Shown here piece after piece: positions 56,251-64,000 of a stretch of DNA of 64,000 nt. The stretch lies in the NCBI RefSeq assembly GCF_001426185.1, contig NZ_LMRP01000004.1, positions 134,405 through 198,404 of the forward strand, read 5' to 3'. The number at the start of each line of letters is the position of its first letter. Position 1 is the stretch's first letter. The DNA is from Rhodococcus sp. Leaf247 (GTDB lineage: Bacteria; Actinomycetota; Actinomycetes; Mycobacteriales; Mycobacteriaceae). The position numbers and the translations under genes were made by a program. The notes under the pieces are model-generated. The model was not told the DNA's origin and did no database searches. It saw nothing but the letters and a program-made list of their open reading frames with translations.

Positions 56251-57132
56251 GTGACCCAGACTGCCCACGACACGGTCCCGTTCTTCTCCGACGTCGACGA
56301 CGTGTCGACGCGACTCGCCGCCACCGGCTACCTGGCCGACAAGGCCACTGCCACCGCGGTGTTCCTCGCGGACCGCCTGGGCAAGCCGCTCCTCGTGGAG
56401 GGCCCCGCCGGCGTCGGCAAGACGGAGTTGGCGCGTGCCGTGTCCCAGGCCGCGGGCGCGGAACTGATCCGCCTGCAGTGCTACGAGGGTGTCGACGAGG
56501 CTCGCGCGCTGTACGAGTGGAACCACGCCAAGCAGATCCTGCGCATCCAATCCAGTTCCGGCGCAGGGTGGGACGAGACCCGGCACGATGTCTTCTCCGA
56601 GGAGTTCCTGCTCTCGCGCCCCCTGCTGACGGCGATCCGCCGCAGCGATCCGACCGTGCTGCTCATCGACGAGACCGACAAGGCCGACATCGAGATCGAG
56701 GGACTTCTCCTCGAGGTGCTGAGCGATTTCGCCATCACGGTTCCGGAACTCGGAACCATCACCGCGACACGCCGTCCGTTCACGGTGCTGACGTCGAACG
56801 CGACCCGTGAGCTCTCCGAGGCACTCAAGCGTCGCTGCCTGTTCCTGCACCTCGACTTCCCCGACGCGGACCTCGAGCGTCGCATCCTCGCCAGCCGTGT
56901 TCCCCAGTTGCCCGCCGCGATGGCGGAGCAGATGGTCCGCACCGTCCAGGTGCTGCGCGACATGCAACTGCAGAAGCTGCCGTCGGTGGCCGAGACGATC
57001 GACTGGGGCAGAACGCTTCTCGCGCTCGGCATCGACGACGTGAACGACGCGGCGGTGCGATCCACCCTCGGCGTCATCCTCAAGCATCGGTCGGACCAGG
57101 AGCGCGCGATCGCCGAACTGCGACTCGGCTGA
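56251..57132 (+). CDS. MoxR-type AAA+ ATPase
   Basis: 293-residue ATPase. Walker A is GPAGVGKT at 51-58, Walker B VLLIDETDKA, and sensor 1 VLTSNATRE. MoxR proteins act as chaperones for metalloenzyme or envelope complexes, usually with a VWA partner, which follows here 5 bp downstream. Start GTG with AAAGG upstream. Positional match to Rv2426c. The client is unknown. Confidence 0.9.
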   Translation: MTQTAHDTVPFFSDVDDVSTRLAATGYLADKATATAVFLADRLGKPLLVEGPAGVGKTELARAVSQAAGAELIRLQCYEGVDEARALYEWNHAKQILRIQSSSGAGWDETRHDVFSEEFLLSRPLLTAIRRSDPTVLLIDETDKADIEIEGLLLEVLSDFAITVPELGTITATRRPFTVLTSNATRELSEALKRRCLFLHLDFPDADLERRILASRVPQLPAAMAEQMVRTVQVLRDMQLQKLPSVAETIDWGRTLLALGIDDVNDAAVRSTLGVILKHRSDQERAIAELRLG

Positions 57133-57137
57133 CACGC

Positions 57138-58592
57138 ATGGCCCAGCCCAGCGCTCCCGGTTCGGACGTCACAGGTCTGTCCGCGCACCTCGTCGGGTTC
57201 GTCGAGGCACTGCGGCGGCGCGGCATCGATGTGGGGCCGTCGGAAACCGTCGACGCAGGATCCGTGCTGGCCGTCCTCGACCTGCTCGATCGCGAGGTCG
57301 TCCGAGAAGGACTGGCGTGCTCGCTCGTTCGTCGGCCGGGCCACCGTCCCGCGTTCGATGCGCTGTTCGACCTATGGTTCCCGGTGGCGGTGGGTTCACG
57401 GACGCAGGACGACGACTCGGCCGTGCGGCCGCCACTGGCGGAGGACGGCACCGTCGATCTCGACGCGCTCAAGCACGTCCTCGCCGAACTCCTGGCGGAG
57501 GGATCCGCCGAGGCCATGGCGCAGGTGCAGAGCCTCGTCGGCGACATCGTCGACACCTACGGCAAGTACAGCTCGAGCAAGGGCGAGTCCTTCTCGGAGT
57601 ACCAGACGTTGCGAGCCGTCGAGCCGAGCACGCTGATGTCGAAGATCCTCGAGGGTCTGCGTGGCCGGTCCACCGATCCCGGCAACCCGACGTCGGGCGA
57701 CTTCGAGTCCGAGTTGGCGCGCCGGACCGCGGCGGTCCGCATCGCCGAGTTCCGGTCGATGATCGAGAAGGAGACACGTCGGCGCACCGCCGAGGTGCTG
57801 GGCAAGGAACGGGTCGCGTCGTACGGAGTGCCGCGGTTGGCCGAGGACGTCGACTTCCTCCGCGCCACCGAGACGGAACTGGCGGCGCTCCGCAAGAACG
57901 TCGCCCCCCTCGCCCGACTATTGGCGAGCAGGCTGGCCGCGCGCCGACGACGCTCGCGTGCCGGGTCCATCGACCTGCGGCGGACGCTGCGGAAATCGCT
58001 GTCCACGGGCGGTGTGCCGATCGATCTGGTCAACCGCAAGCCCCGCGCGGCCCGGCCGGAACTGGTGATCCTGTGCGACGTGTCCGGGTCGGTGGCCGGA
58101 TTCAGCCAGTTCACCCTGCTACTCGTGCACACCCTGCGCGAGCAGTTCTCCCGCGTCCGCGTCTTCGCCTTCATCGACGCCGCCGACGAGGTGACCCGCT
58201 TCTTCGACACCACCCTCGCGCGGACGTCGTTCGCCGAGTCCATGTCGCGGATGGTGGCCGAATCCGAGCTGATCACCTACGACGGACACTCCGACTACGG
58301 CCACTCCTTCGAGACGTTCGTCGCCCACCACCTCACGTCGCTCACGCCGCGGTCGTCGCTGCTGATCCTGGGCGATGCCCGGACCAACTATCGGGACCCG
58401 AAGATCGAGGCGCTGGCACAGATGGTCACCGTCGCCAAGCACGCGCACTGGCTCAATCCGGAACCGACGGCGCAGTGGGGCTCCGGCGACTCCGCTGCCG
58501 ACGTGTACCGGCGGGTCGTGCAGATGCACGAGTGCCGATCGGCGTCGCAACTGGCCGATGTCGTGAGCACATTGCTCCCCGCCGGCTCCTGA
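57138..58592 (+). CDS. VWA-domain protein (CoxE-like), MoxR partner
   Basis: 484 residues. The von Willebrand A domain starts near residue 305; its MIDAS motif is DVSGS at about 314-318 ([14 protein letters not shown]), with the later Asp in [11 protein letters not shown]. The N-terminal half is helical and unassigned. Positional match to Rv2425c. It is almost certainly co-expressed with the ATPase gene. Cytoplasmic; no signal peptide. Confidence 0.9.
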   Translation: MAQPSAPGSDVTGLSAHLVGFVEALRRRGIDVGPSETVDAGSVLAVLDLLDREVVREGLACSLVRRPGHRPAFDALFDLWFPVAVGSRTQDDDSAVRPPLAEDGTVDLDALKHVLAELLAEGSAEAMAQVQSLVGDIVDTYGKYSSSKGESFSEYQTLRAVEPSTLMSKILEGLRGRSTDPGNPTSGDFESELARRTAAVRIAEFRSMIEKETRRRTAEVLGKERVASYGVPRLAEDVDFLRATETELAALRKNVAPLARLLASRLAARRRRSRAGSIDLRRTLRKSLSTGGVPIDLVNRKPRAARPELVILCDVSGSVAGFSQFTLLLVHTLREQFSRVRVFAFIDAADEVTRFFDTTLARTSFAESMSRMVAESELITYDGHSDYGHSFETFVAHHLTSLTPRSSLLILGDARTNYRDPKIEALAQMVTVAKHAHWLNPEPTAQWGSGDSAADVYRRVVQMHECRSASQLADVVSTLLPAGS

Positions 58593-58627
58593 CGGCGTGC
58601 AGCGCACCGGGGACGGCCGCCCCCACG

Positions 58628-58633
58628 TAGAGT
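58628..58633 (+). promoter_or_regulatory. Leaderless -10 (TAGAGT) for nadD
   Basis: TAGAGT is followed by 8 nt and GTG 58642. Confidence 0.45.
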
Positions 58634-58641
58634 CGACCCTC

Positions 58642-59358
58642 GTGCAGGAACCGACGACGCAGCCCGTGGGCAGACGCCCACGACGCCTCGGTGTCATGGG
58701 CGGCACATTCGATCCCATTCATCACGGGCACCTCGTGGCCGCCAGTGAGGTCGCGGACAGGTTCGATCTCGACGAGGTGATCTTCGTCCCCACGGGTCAA
58801 CCGTGGCAGAAGGAGGATCGTTCGGTCAGCCCCGCCGAGGACCGCTACCTGATGACGGTGGTGGCGACGGCGTCCAATCCGCGCTTCTCCGTCAGCCGGG
58901 TCGACCTCGACCGAGCCAAACCGACCTATACCGTCGACACGCTGCAGGATCTCTCGCGCCAGCACCCCGGAGACCAGCTGTTCTTCATCACCGGCGCGGA
59001 TGCGCTGGGCAGCATTCTCGGCTGGCAGAACTGGCAGGAACTCTTCGAACTGGCACGGTTCGTCGGAGTGTCCCGGCCGGGGTACGAGTTGGGTGCGGAC
59101 CACCTGGCCGAGTACCTTCAGCGCCTGCCGAAGGACGTCCTGACCTTGGTGGAGATCCCGGCCCTCGCGATCTCCTCGACGGAGTGCCGACGTCGAGCGG
59201 CCGAGAACCGGCCCGTCTGGTACCTCGTTCCCGACGGCGTCGTCCAGTACATCTCGAAGCGTGATCTGTACCGGCGGGCAGGCGAGCAGCGTGACGACGG
59301 TGTCGCCACCGTCTCGGAGCCCGCACCGACGCACGTGACCGACGACCGACCTGCTTGA
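58642..59358 (+). CDS. nadD: Nicotinate-nucleotide adenylyltransferase
   Basis: 238-residue enzyme that makes deamido-NAD from nicotinate mononucleotide and ATP. The nucleotidyl-transferase motif is [12 protein letters not shown], and the C-terminal ISSTECRRR segment is typical. GTG 58642 leaves the 21 residues before the motif that the family usually has as a short arm; a later ATG would delete the motif. First gene of nadD-rsfS-gpgP-octT. Confidence 0.95.
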   Translation: MQEPTTQPVGRRPRRLGVMGGTFDPIHHGHLVAASEVADRFDLDEVIFVPTGQPWQKEDRSVSPAEDRYLMTVVATASNPRFSVSRVDLDRAKPTYTVDTLQDLSRQHPGDQLFFITGADALGSILGWQNWQELFELARFVGVSRPGYELGADHLAEYLQRLPKDVLTLVEIPALAISSTECRRRAAENRPVWYLVPDGVVQYISKRDLYRRAGEQRDDGVATVSEPAPTHVTDDRPA

Positions 59359-59363
59359 CACAC

Positions 59364-59390
59364 CCGAAATACCCGAAGTATCCGAAATCA
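59364..59390 (+). repeat. Three 9-bp direct repeats between nadD and rsfS
   Basis: CCGAAATAC, CCGAAGTAT and CCGAAATCA follow one another directly, ending at the rsfS ribosome-binding site AGGAG. In the rsfS frame they would read as PKYPKYPKS if translation started further upstream. Confidence 0.7.
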
Positions 59391-59402
59391 GGAGAACACC
59401 AC

Positions 59403-59909
59403 GTGAGCGCAACACCCGAGGCCATCCAGGTCGCCAGCATCGCCGCACTCGCTGCGGACGAGAAGCTCGCCGCCGACGTCATGGCACTCGACGTCTCCGA
59501 CCAGCTCGTCATCACCGACTGCTTCGTCATCGCGTCGGCACCCAACGAGCGTCAGGTCAACGCCATCGTCGAGAACATCGAGGAGAAGCTGCGCGACGCC
59601 GGTCACCAGCCGGTCCGCCGTGAGGGAACACGGGAAGGCCGGTGGGCTCTGCTCGACTACGCCGACGTCGTCGTTCACGTGCTGCACAACGACGAGCGGC
59701 ACTTCTACGCCCTCGAGCGTCTGTGGAAGGACTGCCCGGTCCTCGAGATCGAGGGTCTGGGCGCCGTCGACAGCACCACCACGTACGGCACGGACGATCA
59801 CGGCACCGACGACTACATCGCCGAGGACGACGACCTTGCAGACGAAGACCTGGGGGACGACGTACTGGCGGACGAGGATCTGGCCGACGACACTCGCGTA
59901 GACGAGTGA
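59403..59909 (+). CDS. rsfS: Ribosomal silencing factor RsfS
   Basis: 168-residue protein that binds L14 and blocks subunit joining when nutrients are low. The core (about 1-120) contains LVITDCFVIASAPNERQV and WALLDYADVVVHVL. The last 40 residues are an unusually acidic tail with repeated LADEDL units. GTG 59403 is chosen for AGGAG 8 nt upstream; a TTG at 59355 that overlaps the nadD stop would add 16 residues. The stop overlaps gpgP. Confidence 0.94.
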   Translation: MSATPEAIQVASIAALAADEKLAADVMALDVSDQLVITDCFVIASAPNERQVNAIVENIEEKLRDAGHQPVRREGTREGRWALLDYADVVVHVLHNDERHFYALERLWKDCPVLEIEGLGAVDSTTTYGTDDHGTDDYIAEDDDLADEDLGDDVLADEDLADDTRVDE

Positions 59910-60556
59910 CGGCAGCGTCACCTGCCGTCCGCCGACTGGTTCTGCTGAGGCACGGCCAGACCGAGTACAACGCCGCCTCGCGCATGCAGGGGCACCTGGA
60001 CACCGAGCTGACCGACATCGGCCGTGCGCAGGCGGACGTGGCCGCGCGCGAACTGGCGACCCGCGAGCCCTACCGCATCGTGTCCTCCGACCTCCGGCGA
60101 GCGCACGACACCGCGTCGGCTCTCTCCACGGCGACGGGCGTACCCGTCGAGCTGGATGATCGGTTGCGGGAGACGCATCTCGGCGACTGGCAGGGACTTA
60201 CTCATCTCGATGTCGACGACGTCTCGCCCGGAATCCGCGAGACCTGGCGTGCCGACGCGGAATTCCGTCCCCCGGGCGGTGAGTCGCGTGTCGACGTCGC
60301 GAAGCGGTCGATGCCGCTGATCGACGAGTTGCTGGACGATCCTGCGTGGACCACGTCGCCGGTCGTCGTGGTCGCGCACGGGGGAACTATCGCTGCGCTG
60401 ACGGCGGCCCTGCTGGACCTTCCCGTCGACCGCTGGCCGGTGCTCGGCGGTCTGGGCAACGCCAGCTGGGTGCAGGTCGCGGCACATGGGAGCGCGCCGT
60501 CGTGGCGTCTGGACGTGTGGAACGCCACTGCCGCCGTGGCCGGTGACGTGCTCTGA
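59906..60556 (+). CDS. gpgP: Glucosyl-3-phosphoglycerate phosphatase
   Basis: 216-residue histidine-phosphatase. The phospho-His is in [18 protein letters not shown], and the second His in VVAHGGT. By position (Rv2419c) and sequence it is GpgP, which removes phosphate from glucosyl-3-phosphoglycerate to give glucosylglycerate, an early step to methylglucose lipopolysaccharides. GTG start overlaps rsfS by 4 bp; its stop shares one base with the octT start. Confidence 0.88.
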   Translation: MTAASPAVRRLVLLRHGQTEYNAASRMQGHLDTELTDIGRAQADVAARELATREPYRIVSSDLRRAHDTASALSTATGVPVELDDRLRETHLGDWQGLTHLDVDDVSPGIRETWRADAEFRPPGGESRVDVAKRSMPLIDELLDDPAWTTSPVVVVAHGGTIAALTAALLDLPVDRWPVLGGLGNASWVQVAAHGSAPSWRLDVWNATAAVAGDVL

Positions 60557-61272
60557 TGGTCGATCGTCCGGTTCTGCTCGTCATCGCCGACTCGCTCGCC
60601 TACTACGGTCCCGAGGGCGGCCTCGCGGCCGATCACCCGAAGATCTGGCCGACCATCGTCGGGCGTGAACTGGGCTGGGACGTCGAGCTCGTCGGACGCA
60701 TCGGATGGACGTGTCGCGACGCGTGGTGGGCGTTGACGCAGGATCCGCGGGTGTGGGCGGCGATCCCGAATGCCGCTGCCCTCGTCCTCGCGACGGGCGG
60801 TATGGACTCGCTCCCGTCACCGTTGCCCACCGCGCTGCGGGAGCAGATCCGCTACGTCCGGCCGCCGATCCTGCGACGGGGAGTCCGCGCCGCGTACGGC
60901 TGGCTGCAGCCTCGTCTCTCGCACCTCGGTCGACCGGTGGCTCTGCCTCCGCACCTGAGCGTCGACTACCTCGAGCAGATCCGCGCCGCCGTTGCCGCCG
61001 TCCGCCCCGAGATCCCGGTGGTCGCGACGCTTCCCTCCGTCCACCGGTGCGATGCGTACGGTCGCGTACACGCCGGTCGGGAACCAGCGGTCCGTGCGAC
61101 GACGGCCTGGGCTGCCGAACACGGTCTCGAGCTGGTGGATCTGAAGGACGCAGTCGAGGAGAACATCGTGTCCGGCAACGCCAATCCCGATGGAATCCAC
61201 TGGGGTTGGGACGCTCACGAGCGCGTCGCCGAGGCCGTCCTCGCCGCGGTGCGGGCGTCCGTCCGGGCCTGA
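60556..61272 (+). CDS. octT: SGNH-fold acyltransferase, OctT-like (diglucosylglycerate octanoyltransferase)
   Basis: 238 residues with an SGNH/GDSL-like fold. The nucleophile block is [10 protein letters not shown] and the catalytic dyad DGIHW near the end. Position equals Rv2418c, shown in mycobacteria to octanoylate diglucosylglycerate during lipopolysaccharide synthesis. It follows gpgP directly (TGATG). The specific reaction is by homology and context. Confidence 0.82.
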   Translation: MVDRPVLLVIADSLAYYGPEGGLAADHPKIWPTIVGRELGWDVELVGRIGWTCRDAWWALTQDPRVWAAIPNAAALVLATGGMDSLPSPLPTALREQIRYVRPPILRRGVRAAYGWLQPRLSHLGRPVALPPHLSVDYLEQIRAAVAAVRPEIPVVATLPSVHRCDAYGRVHAGREPAVRATTAWAAEHGLELVDLKDAVEENIVSGNANPDGIHWGWDAHERVAEAVLAAVRASVRA

Positions 61273-61281
61273 TCCGGCCGC

Positions 61282-61309
61282 CTGTCCACAGGCACCCCGG
61301 TCATCCACA
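61282..61309. other. Two DnaA-box-like sequences
   Basis: CTGTCCACA (61282-61290, 8 of 9 to the actinobacterial TTGTCCACA) and TCATCCACA (61301-61309) lie 19 bp apart in the 90-bp gap before comEA. The first also forms CCTGT-CC-ACAGG. Two copies are too few for an origin. Confidence 0.3.
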
Positions 61310-61349
61310 GGGTGTGCCGCGGAGGGGCCGAGGAGTCGCAGGCGTGGCC

Positions 61350-61355
61350 TAGCGT
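61350..61355 (+). promoter_or_regulatory. Leaderless -10 (TAGCGT) for comEA
   Basis: TAGCGT is followed by 7 nt and ATG 61363. Confidence 0.5.
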
Positions 61356-61362
61356 CGCGCTC

Positions 61363-62052
61363 ATGTCCCTCGAGACCGACGCCGACGTCCCCGATACGGC
61401 ACTCGACCCTCCCGAACGAGCGCGCCCACGCCTGCGGGTGAACCCCGGCTCGCGCGGTGCGCGTGCCCTGGCCGTCGCGGTCGCCGTCGTGGTGGCGGCG
61501 ACCGCCGCTCTGGTCTGGCGGGACTCGCCGCAGGTGTCTCCGGTTCCCCCACTTCCCGCACTCGACGCGGTGCCCGCGGCAGTGGCGTCACCGGTCGAAC
61601 CACCGTCCCTGCTCGTGGTCAGCGTGCTCGGAGCCGTCGTGCGGCCGGGCTTGGTCACCGTGCCGGCCGAGGCCCGCATCGCCGATGCTGTCGCGGCAGC
61701 CGGAGGCCGGCGCGACGACGCGGACTTGTTCGGACTGAATTGGGCCCAGAAGGTGTCGGACGGGGACCAGATCGTCGTCGGATCCACGACCGGCTCGGTG
61801 CCCACGGCGAGTCCCGCGAGACCACCGAGTGCGGACGGCGACGCCGCCGAGCCCGTCGGTGGCACCGTCTCCCTCAACGAGGCAACCGAGGCCGAACTGG
61901 ACGCGTTGCCGGGAGTCGGACCGGTGACGGCGAGCGCAATCGTGGAGTGGCGCACCGAGAACGGGCAGTTCAGTTCGGTGGATCAGCTGTCCGAGGTGCC
62001 GGGAATCGGGCCCACGCGTCTGAGCCGCCTGAAGGATCTGGTGACGCCGTGA
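61363..62052 (+). CDS. comEA: ComEA-like DNA-binding protein
   Basis: 229 residues. One membrane segment near 32-50 (ALAVAVAVVVAATAALVW), an SLBB domain (about 85-140, LLVVSVLGAVVRPGLVTVPAEARI) and a C-terminal double helix-hairpin-helix (LNEATEAELDALPGVGP, LSEVPGIGPTRLSRLKDL) that binds DNA. The outer face of a DNA-uptake system in competent bacteria; natural transformation is not shown for this organism. The stop overlaps comEC (GTGA). Confidence 0.9.
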   Translation: MSLETDADVPDTALDPPERARPRLRVNPGSRGARALAVAVAVVVAATAALVWRDSPQVSPVPPLPALDAVPAAVASPVEPPSLLVVSVLGAVVRPGLVTVPAEARIADAVAAAGGRRDDADLFGLNWAQKVSDGDQIVVGSTTGSVPTASPARPPSADGDAAEPVGGTVSLNEATEAELDALPGVGPVTASAIVEWRTENGQFSSVDQLSEVPGIGPTRLSRLKDLVTP

Positions 62053-63608
62053 CGGAACGTCCCGCGACCGACCTGCGGCTCGTTCCCGCCGCGATCGGGG
62101 CGTGGGCTGCCTGCATCGTGGCGGTGGCCTTCGGCTGGGTGTCGGCGCTCGTGCTCGCGATGGTGTGTGTCGTGGGAGCCGGTGTCGCAGCGACACTCCG
62201 GCGCCGTGGCCGGGCCCCAGCGGTTGCCCTCGTCCTCCTGACGGCCCTGGGAGTGACCGCCGGCTTCGCCGTGGCGGCGTCTCTACGGCTCCATTCGGTC
62301 ACCACCGGTCCGGTGCGCCAGGGCGCCGAGCGGGGATCGTCCGCGACCGTGGTCGGAGTCGTCACCGACGATCCCCGGCGCATCACGGGATCGTTCGCCG
62401 ATCAGGTCGTCGTCCCGGTGCGCGCCCATCGCGTCACACTGCGCGGACAGGTCGTGGACGGGTCGGCCCGCATCACCGTCTTCGGTGCCCCCGACGGGTG
62501 GATCGACCTCGAACCCGGTGCGGCAGTGACGTTCCGCGCGATCCTGGCCGTACCCGACCGGGTGGGTGCCGTCGACGCTGTCGCCCGCGCCACGGGTCCT
62601 CCCGATGCAGGGCAACCCTCCGCCGCGCTGAGGTGGTCGGGACGCATCCGCGCCGCCCTCGCCGACGCGTCGGAGACAGCGCTGCCCGCGGAGGAGGCGG
62701 GTCTCCTGCCCGGCATGGTAGTCGGGGATCGCTCCGGTCTCGTTCCTGCCGTTGAGGATTCGTTCGCCGCAGCCGGAATGTCACATTTGACGGCCGTGTC
62801 CGGCGCGAACTTCACGTTCCTCGTCGGGTCGGTCGTTCTCCTCGCTCGGCTGCTCACGGTCGGTCCCCGCACGACCGCGGTGGTCGCCGGCATCGTTCTC
62901 GTCGCCTTCGTCGTCGTGGCCCGGCCCTCGCCGAGCGTGCTGCGCGCGGCGGTCATGGGTGTGCTGGGACTGCTCGCGGTGATGACGGGTCGGCGCCGTC
63001 ACGTCATGCCCGCGCTGTGTACCGCGGTTCTCCTCCTGCTGGCCGTGGACCCCGCGCTGGCGGTGTCGTGGGGGTTCGCGCTGTCGGTGACGGCAACGGC
63101 GGCCCTGGTCGTCGTGGCACCGGTCATCACACAGTTCCTCGCGGGCACGGGACCCGACGACGAGCCGCGTCGGCGTCCGGTCCTCGATGCGGTTGCCGTT
63201 GCTCTCGCCGCCCATGTCGTGACGGCTCCGCTGGTCGCGGCCATGGTGGGGACGTTCTCGCTGTATTCGGTGATCGCCAACGTCGTGGCGGCACCGGTGG
63301 TCGGACCGGTCACGGTGGTGGGGGCGCTCGCCGCGGTCGTCGCCGTCGTGAACGTCGATGCGGGTGCGGTCGTCGCCGGTGTGGCGTGGCTGCCGTTGCG
63401 ATGGCTGGTGAACATCGCGGCGTGGACCGCCTCCGTGCCCGGTTCCTCCGTGTCGACGCCGACGGGGCCTGCCGGGGCAGTCGTGGTCGGCGTCGCCATA
63501 GCGGCCGGGCTCGCGGCGGCTGTGCTGATCCGGAGAATCGCGTCGGGCAGGAGGCTCACGTCGGGCGACCGTTCCCTGTCGGGCAGACATGGCACCATCG
63601 ACCGGTGA
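62049..63608 (+). CDS. comEC: ComEC/Rec2 family DNA-channel protein
   Basis: 519-residue membrane protein with the Competence domain (about 215-480: [27 protein letters not shown], then [11 protein letters not shown]). Ten or so membrane segments. The C-terminal metallo-beta-lactamase domain found in Bacillus ComEC is absent, as is common in Actinobacteria. GTG start overlaps comEA, and its stop overlaps holA (GTGA). Confidence 0.9.
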   Translation: MTERPATDLRLVPAAIGAWAACIVAVAFGWVSALVLAMVCVVGAGVAATLRRRGRAPAVALVLLTALGVTAGFAVAASLRLHSVTTGPVRQGAERGSSATVVGVVTDDPRRITGSFADQVVVPVRAHRVTLRGQVVDGSARITVFGAPDGWIDLEPGAAVTFRAILAVPDRVGAVDAVARATGPPDAGQPSAALRWSGRIRAALADASETALPAEEAGLLPGMVVGDRSGLVPAVEDSFAAAGMSHLTAVSGANFTFLVGSVVLLARLLTVGPRTTAVVAGIVLVAFVVVARPSPSVLRAAVMGVLGLLAVMTGRRRHVMPALCTAVLLLLAVDPALAVSWGFALSVTATAALVVVAPVITQFLAGTGPDDEPRRRPVLDAVAVALAAHVVTAPLVAAMVGTFSLYSVIANVVAAPVVGPVTVVGALAAVVAVVNVDAGAVVAGVAWLPLRWLVNIAAWTASVPGSSVSTPTGPAGAVVVGVAIAAGLAAAVLIRRIASGRRLTSGDRSLSGRHGTIDR

Positions 63609-64000
63609 GTTCCGCATCCGATCGTCCCGCACCCCTGCACCTCGTCCTGGGCGACGAGGAACTTCTCGTCGAACGCGCGGTGTCGTCCATCGTCTCCGAC
63701 ATGAAGAAGGCGACGGTCGGCGACGGGGCAGACGTCCCGGTGGACAGGCTCCGCGCCGGCGACACCACTGTCGCCGAACTCGCCGAGCTGCTCAGCCCGT
63801 CCCTCTTCGCGGAGGACCGCGTGGTCATCTTCGACTCGGCCGCGGAGGCGGGCAAGGACGCGGTGGCGCTGGTGCAGGATGCGGCCGCCTCGCCGATCGA
63901 CGGAGTCGTTCTCGTCGTCCTGCATTCGGGTGGAGGTCGCGCCAAGTCCATGGTGGGTGTGCTGCAGAAGGCCGGCGCCGTCGTGCACGAGTGCGCCAAG
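63605..64000 (+). CDS. holA: DNA polymerase III delta subunit, N-terminal 132 residues
   Basis: Clamp-loader subunit that opens the sliding clamp. The visible part begins [18 protein letters not shown] and continues with [18 protein letters not shown], typical of HolA. GTG 63605 overlaps the comEC stop. The gene is cut by the right edge at a codon boundary. Same order as Rv2415c-Rv2413c. Confidence 0.9.
   Translation, partial: MSSASDRPAPLHLVLGDEELLVERAVSSIVSDMKKATVGDGADVPVDRLRAGDTTVAELAELLSPSLFAEDRVVIFDSAAEAGKDAVALVQDAAASPIDGVVLVVLHSGGGRAKSMVGVLQKAGAVVHECAK

Noticed and set aside
61282..61309. DnaA-box-like pair as a replication origin
   Set aside because: Only two imperfect boxes, no AT-rich region and no dnaA/dnaN nearby.
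61363..63608. Evidence of a full natural-competence system
   Set aside because: comEA and comEC are conserved in non-transformable Actinobacteria, and no pilus or other uptake genes are present in the window.

Overview
This is a high-GC actinobacterial chromosome segment, most likely from Rhodococcus or a close relative (Mycobacteriales). The evidence is gene order and content. The core genes follow, in mirror image, the Mycobacterium tuberculosis block from Rv2467 (pepN) down to Rv2413c (holA): pepN, Rv2466c-type thiol oxidoreductase, rpiB, nei, tig, clpP1, clpP2, clpX, valS, folC, DUF4233, ndk, rne, rplU, rpmA, obg, proB, proA, MoxR ATPase, VWA protein, nadD, rsfS, gpgP, octT, comEA, comEC, holA. 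A mycothiol-linked oxidoreductase and the gpgP/octT genes for methylglucose lipopolysaccharides also fit this order. The species itself is inferred. I see no insertion sequence, prophage, integrase or CRISPR array.

Layout. 1-3246: pepN (cut by the window edge), Rv2466c-type protein, DUF429 protein, rpiB, nei. 3249-9533 is accessory: a glycine-rich membrane protein, a haem-oxygenase-like iron enzyme, an EAL-DICT protein, the NhaA antiporter, a tandem universal stress protein and a STAS protein. 9611-14433: tRNA-Gly, tRNA-Pro, tig and the Clp protease genes. 14522-23626 is accessory: thiolase, IclR regulator and CoA-transferase (beta-ketoadipate type), an amino-acid permease, fdhD, an iron-regulated siderophore-binding lipoprotein and an S9 peptidase. 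23636-35987: valS-folC-DUF4233, ndk, rne, rplU-rpmA, obg-proB. 35992-54834 is the largest accessory island and separates proB from proA: ectABC with a sirtuin and an MFS gene, a YhgE-like membrane protein, an SDR-like protein, an ABC exporter, ribokinase-recQ, an allantoin-degradation operon, a 2-hydroxyacid dehydrogenase, a TetR-controlled membrane protein and an old-yellow-enzyme. 54948-64000: proA, MoxR/VWA, nadD-rsfS-gpgP-octT, comEA-comEC-holA (cut by the edge).

Regulation readable from sequence: a candidate ClgR box before clpP1P2, an IdeR/DtxR-like iron box before the siderophore-binding protein, a perfect CRP/GlxR-type box between ectA and the divergent membrane-protein gene, an 18-bp palindrome between the TetR gene and its divergent target, and candidate palindromes in the IclR/CoA-transferase gap. 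At least eleven genes carry a TANNNT -10 hexamer 6-8 nt before the start codon and no Shine-Dalgarno, which points to leaderless transcripts. Several unusually long hairpins sit between transcription units.

The most unusual signals are two related hairpin elements with identical 9-bp arms at identical 51-bp spacing that bracket the TetR/membrane-protein pair, a ribokinase gene translationally coupled to a RecQ helicase with a phosphoribosyltransferase-like tail, and an ectABC operon that appears to run on into a sirtuin and an MFS transporter. I did not find anything I would call a clearly new defence or biosynthetic system.
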